In this document: in pieces, positions 63,906 to 64,000 of the stretch
Position numbering within the stretch: the first letter of the stretch is position 1
Layout: each line of letters starts with the position of its first letter
Assembly (NCBI RefSeq): GCF_004210215.2
Contig: NZ_CP067394.1
Coordinates: forward strand, 2,356,001 to 2,420,000
From: Cryobacterium sp. SO1
Lineage (GTDB): Bacteria > Actinomycetota > Actinomycetes > Actinomycetales > Microbacteriaceae
Direction of reading: 5' to 3'
DNA: 64,000 nt
The notes under the pieces: generated by a model
Seen by the model: the letters and a program-made list of their open reading frames with translations, nothing else
What the model was told of the DNA's origin: nothing
Database searches by the model: none
Made by a program: the position numbers and the translations under genes

Positions 63906-64000
63906 TGTGGGTCCTAACCCTGTGATCCCTCTTGGTTCCGGGTGGATTCCCGGCTCGCGTATGCGCTGATCAAGCCTAGCCGCGGCCTCGGGCGGTGGCA

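Overview
The window is a high-GC actinobacterial chromosome segment, almost certainly from the family Microbacteriaceae and close to Cryobacterium or a relative. This is inferred from gene order, GTG/TTG starts, many TAnnnT -10 boxes placed 5-7 nt before start codons, and lineage-typical families such as DUF2469, DUF3515, F420-type oxidoreductases and a DUF222/HNH nuclease. It is dense core genome with a few inserted accessory genes. No phage, IS element, CRISPR array, rRNA or tRNA gene was recognised.

Layout. (1) 1-8100: a thioredoxin-like co-chaperone (left edge) and a membrane protein, divergent from a long DivIVA-type coiled-coil protein and an AI-2E family permease; then a hydrolase, a small zinc-ribbon-like protein, a transglycosylase-like secreted protein and a second DivIVA-domain protein. 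(2) 8146-12388: the rpsB-tsf-pyrH-frr-cdsA cluster, read leftward from a structured rpsB leader. (3) 12744-19218: an M23 peptidase, then yraN-comM-dprA, a class III phosphodiesterase and xerC. (4) 19362-28000: DUF1269 protein, Ddn-like and M19 genes, DUF2469, rnhB, lepB, rplS, trmD, a formate/nitrite channel, rimM, a KH protein and rpsP. (5) 28111-31871: an inserted block with a glutamate-cysteine ligase family gene, a DUF222/HNH nuclease and an F420-type oxidoreductase. (6) 31962-41267: ffh, a DUF2004 protein, ftsY, an FAD oxidoreductase, smc and a frameshifted acetyltransferase. (7) 41182-52353: fpg, rnc, rpmF, DUF177, a transglutaminase/DUF58/MoxR cluster, coaD, recG and rsmD. (8) 52487-63905: a flavodoxin, thiL, a DUF3515 lipoprotein, the leuC-leuD-murA-plsC-gpsA-ddl run, a 14-TM exporter and an FHA protein.

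Much of the window serves translation and protein export (S2, EF-Ts, RRF, L19, S16, RimM, TrmD, Ffh, FtsY, LepB) and envelope building (CdsA, MurA, Ddl, PlsC, GpsA).

The most interesting non-coding signals are these. The leuC leader holds a 16-codon leaderless peptide ORF with four consecutive leucine codons, and those codons are complementary to the leuC ribosome-binding site. A perfectly symmetric bidirectional -10 element lies between thiL and the DUF3515 gene. Two families of dispersed palindromic hairpins (three and two copies) lie between genes. Two genes (ybbN-like and GNAT) carry single-base frameshifts in short C runs, so a sequencing artefact cannot be excluded.
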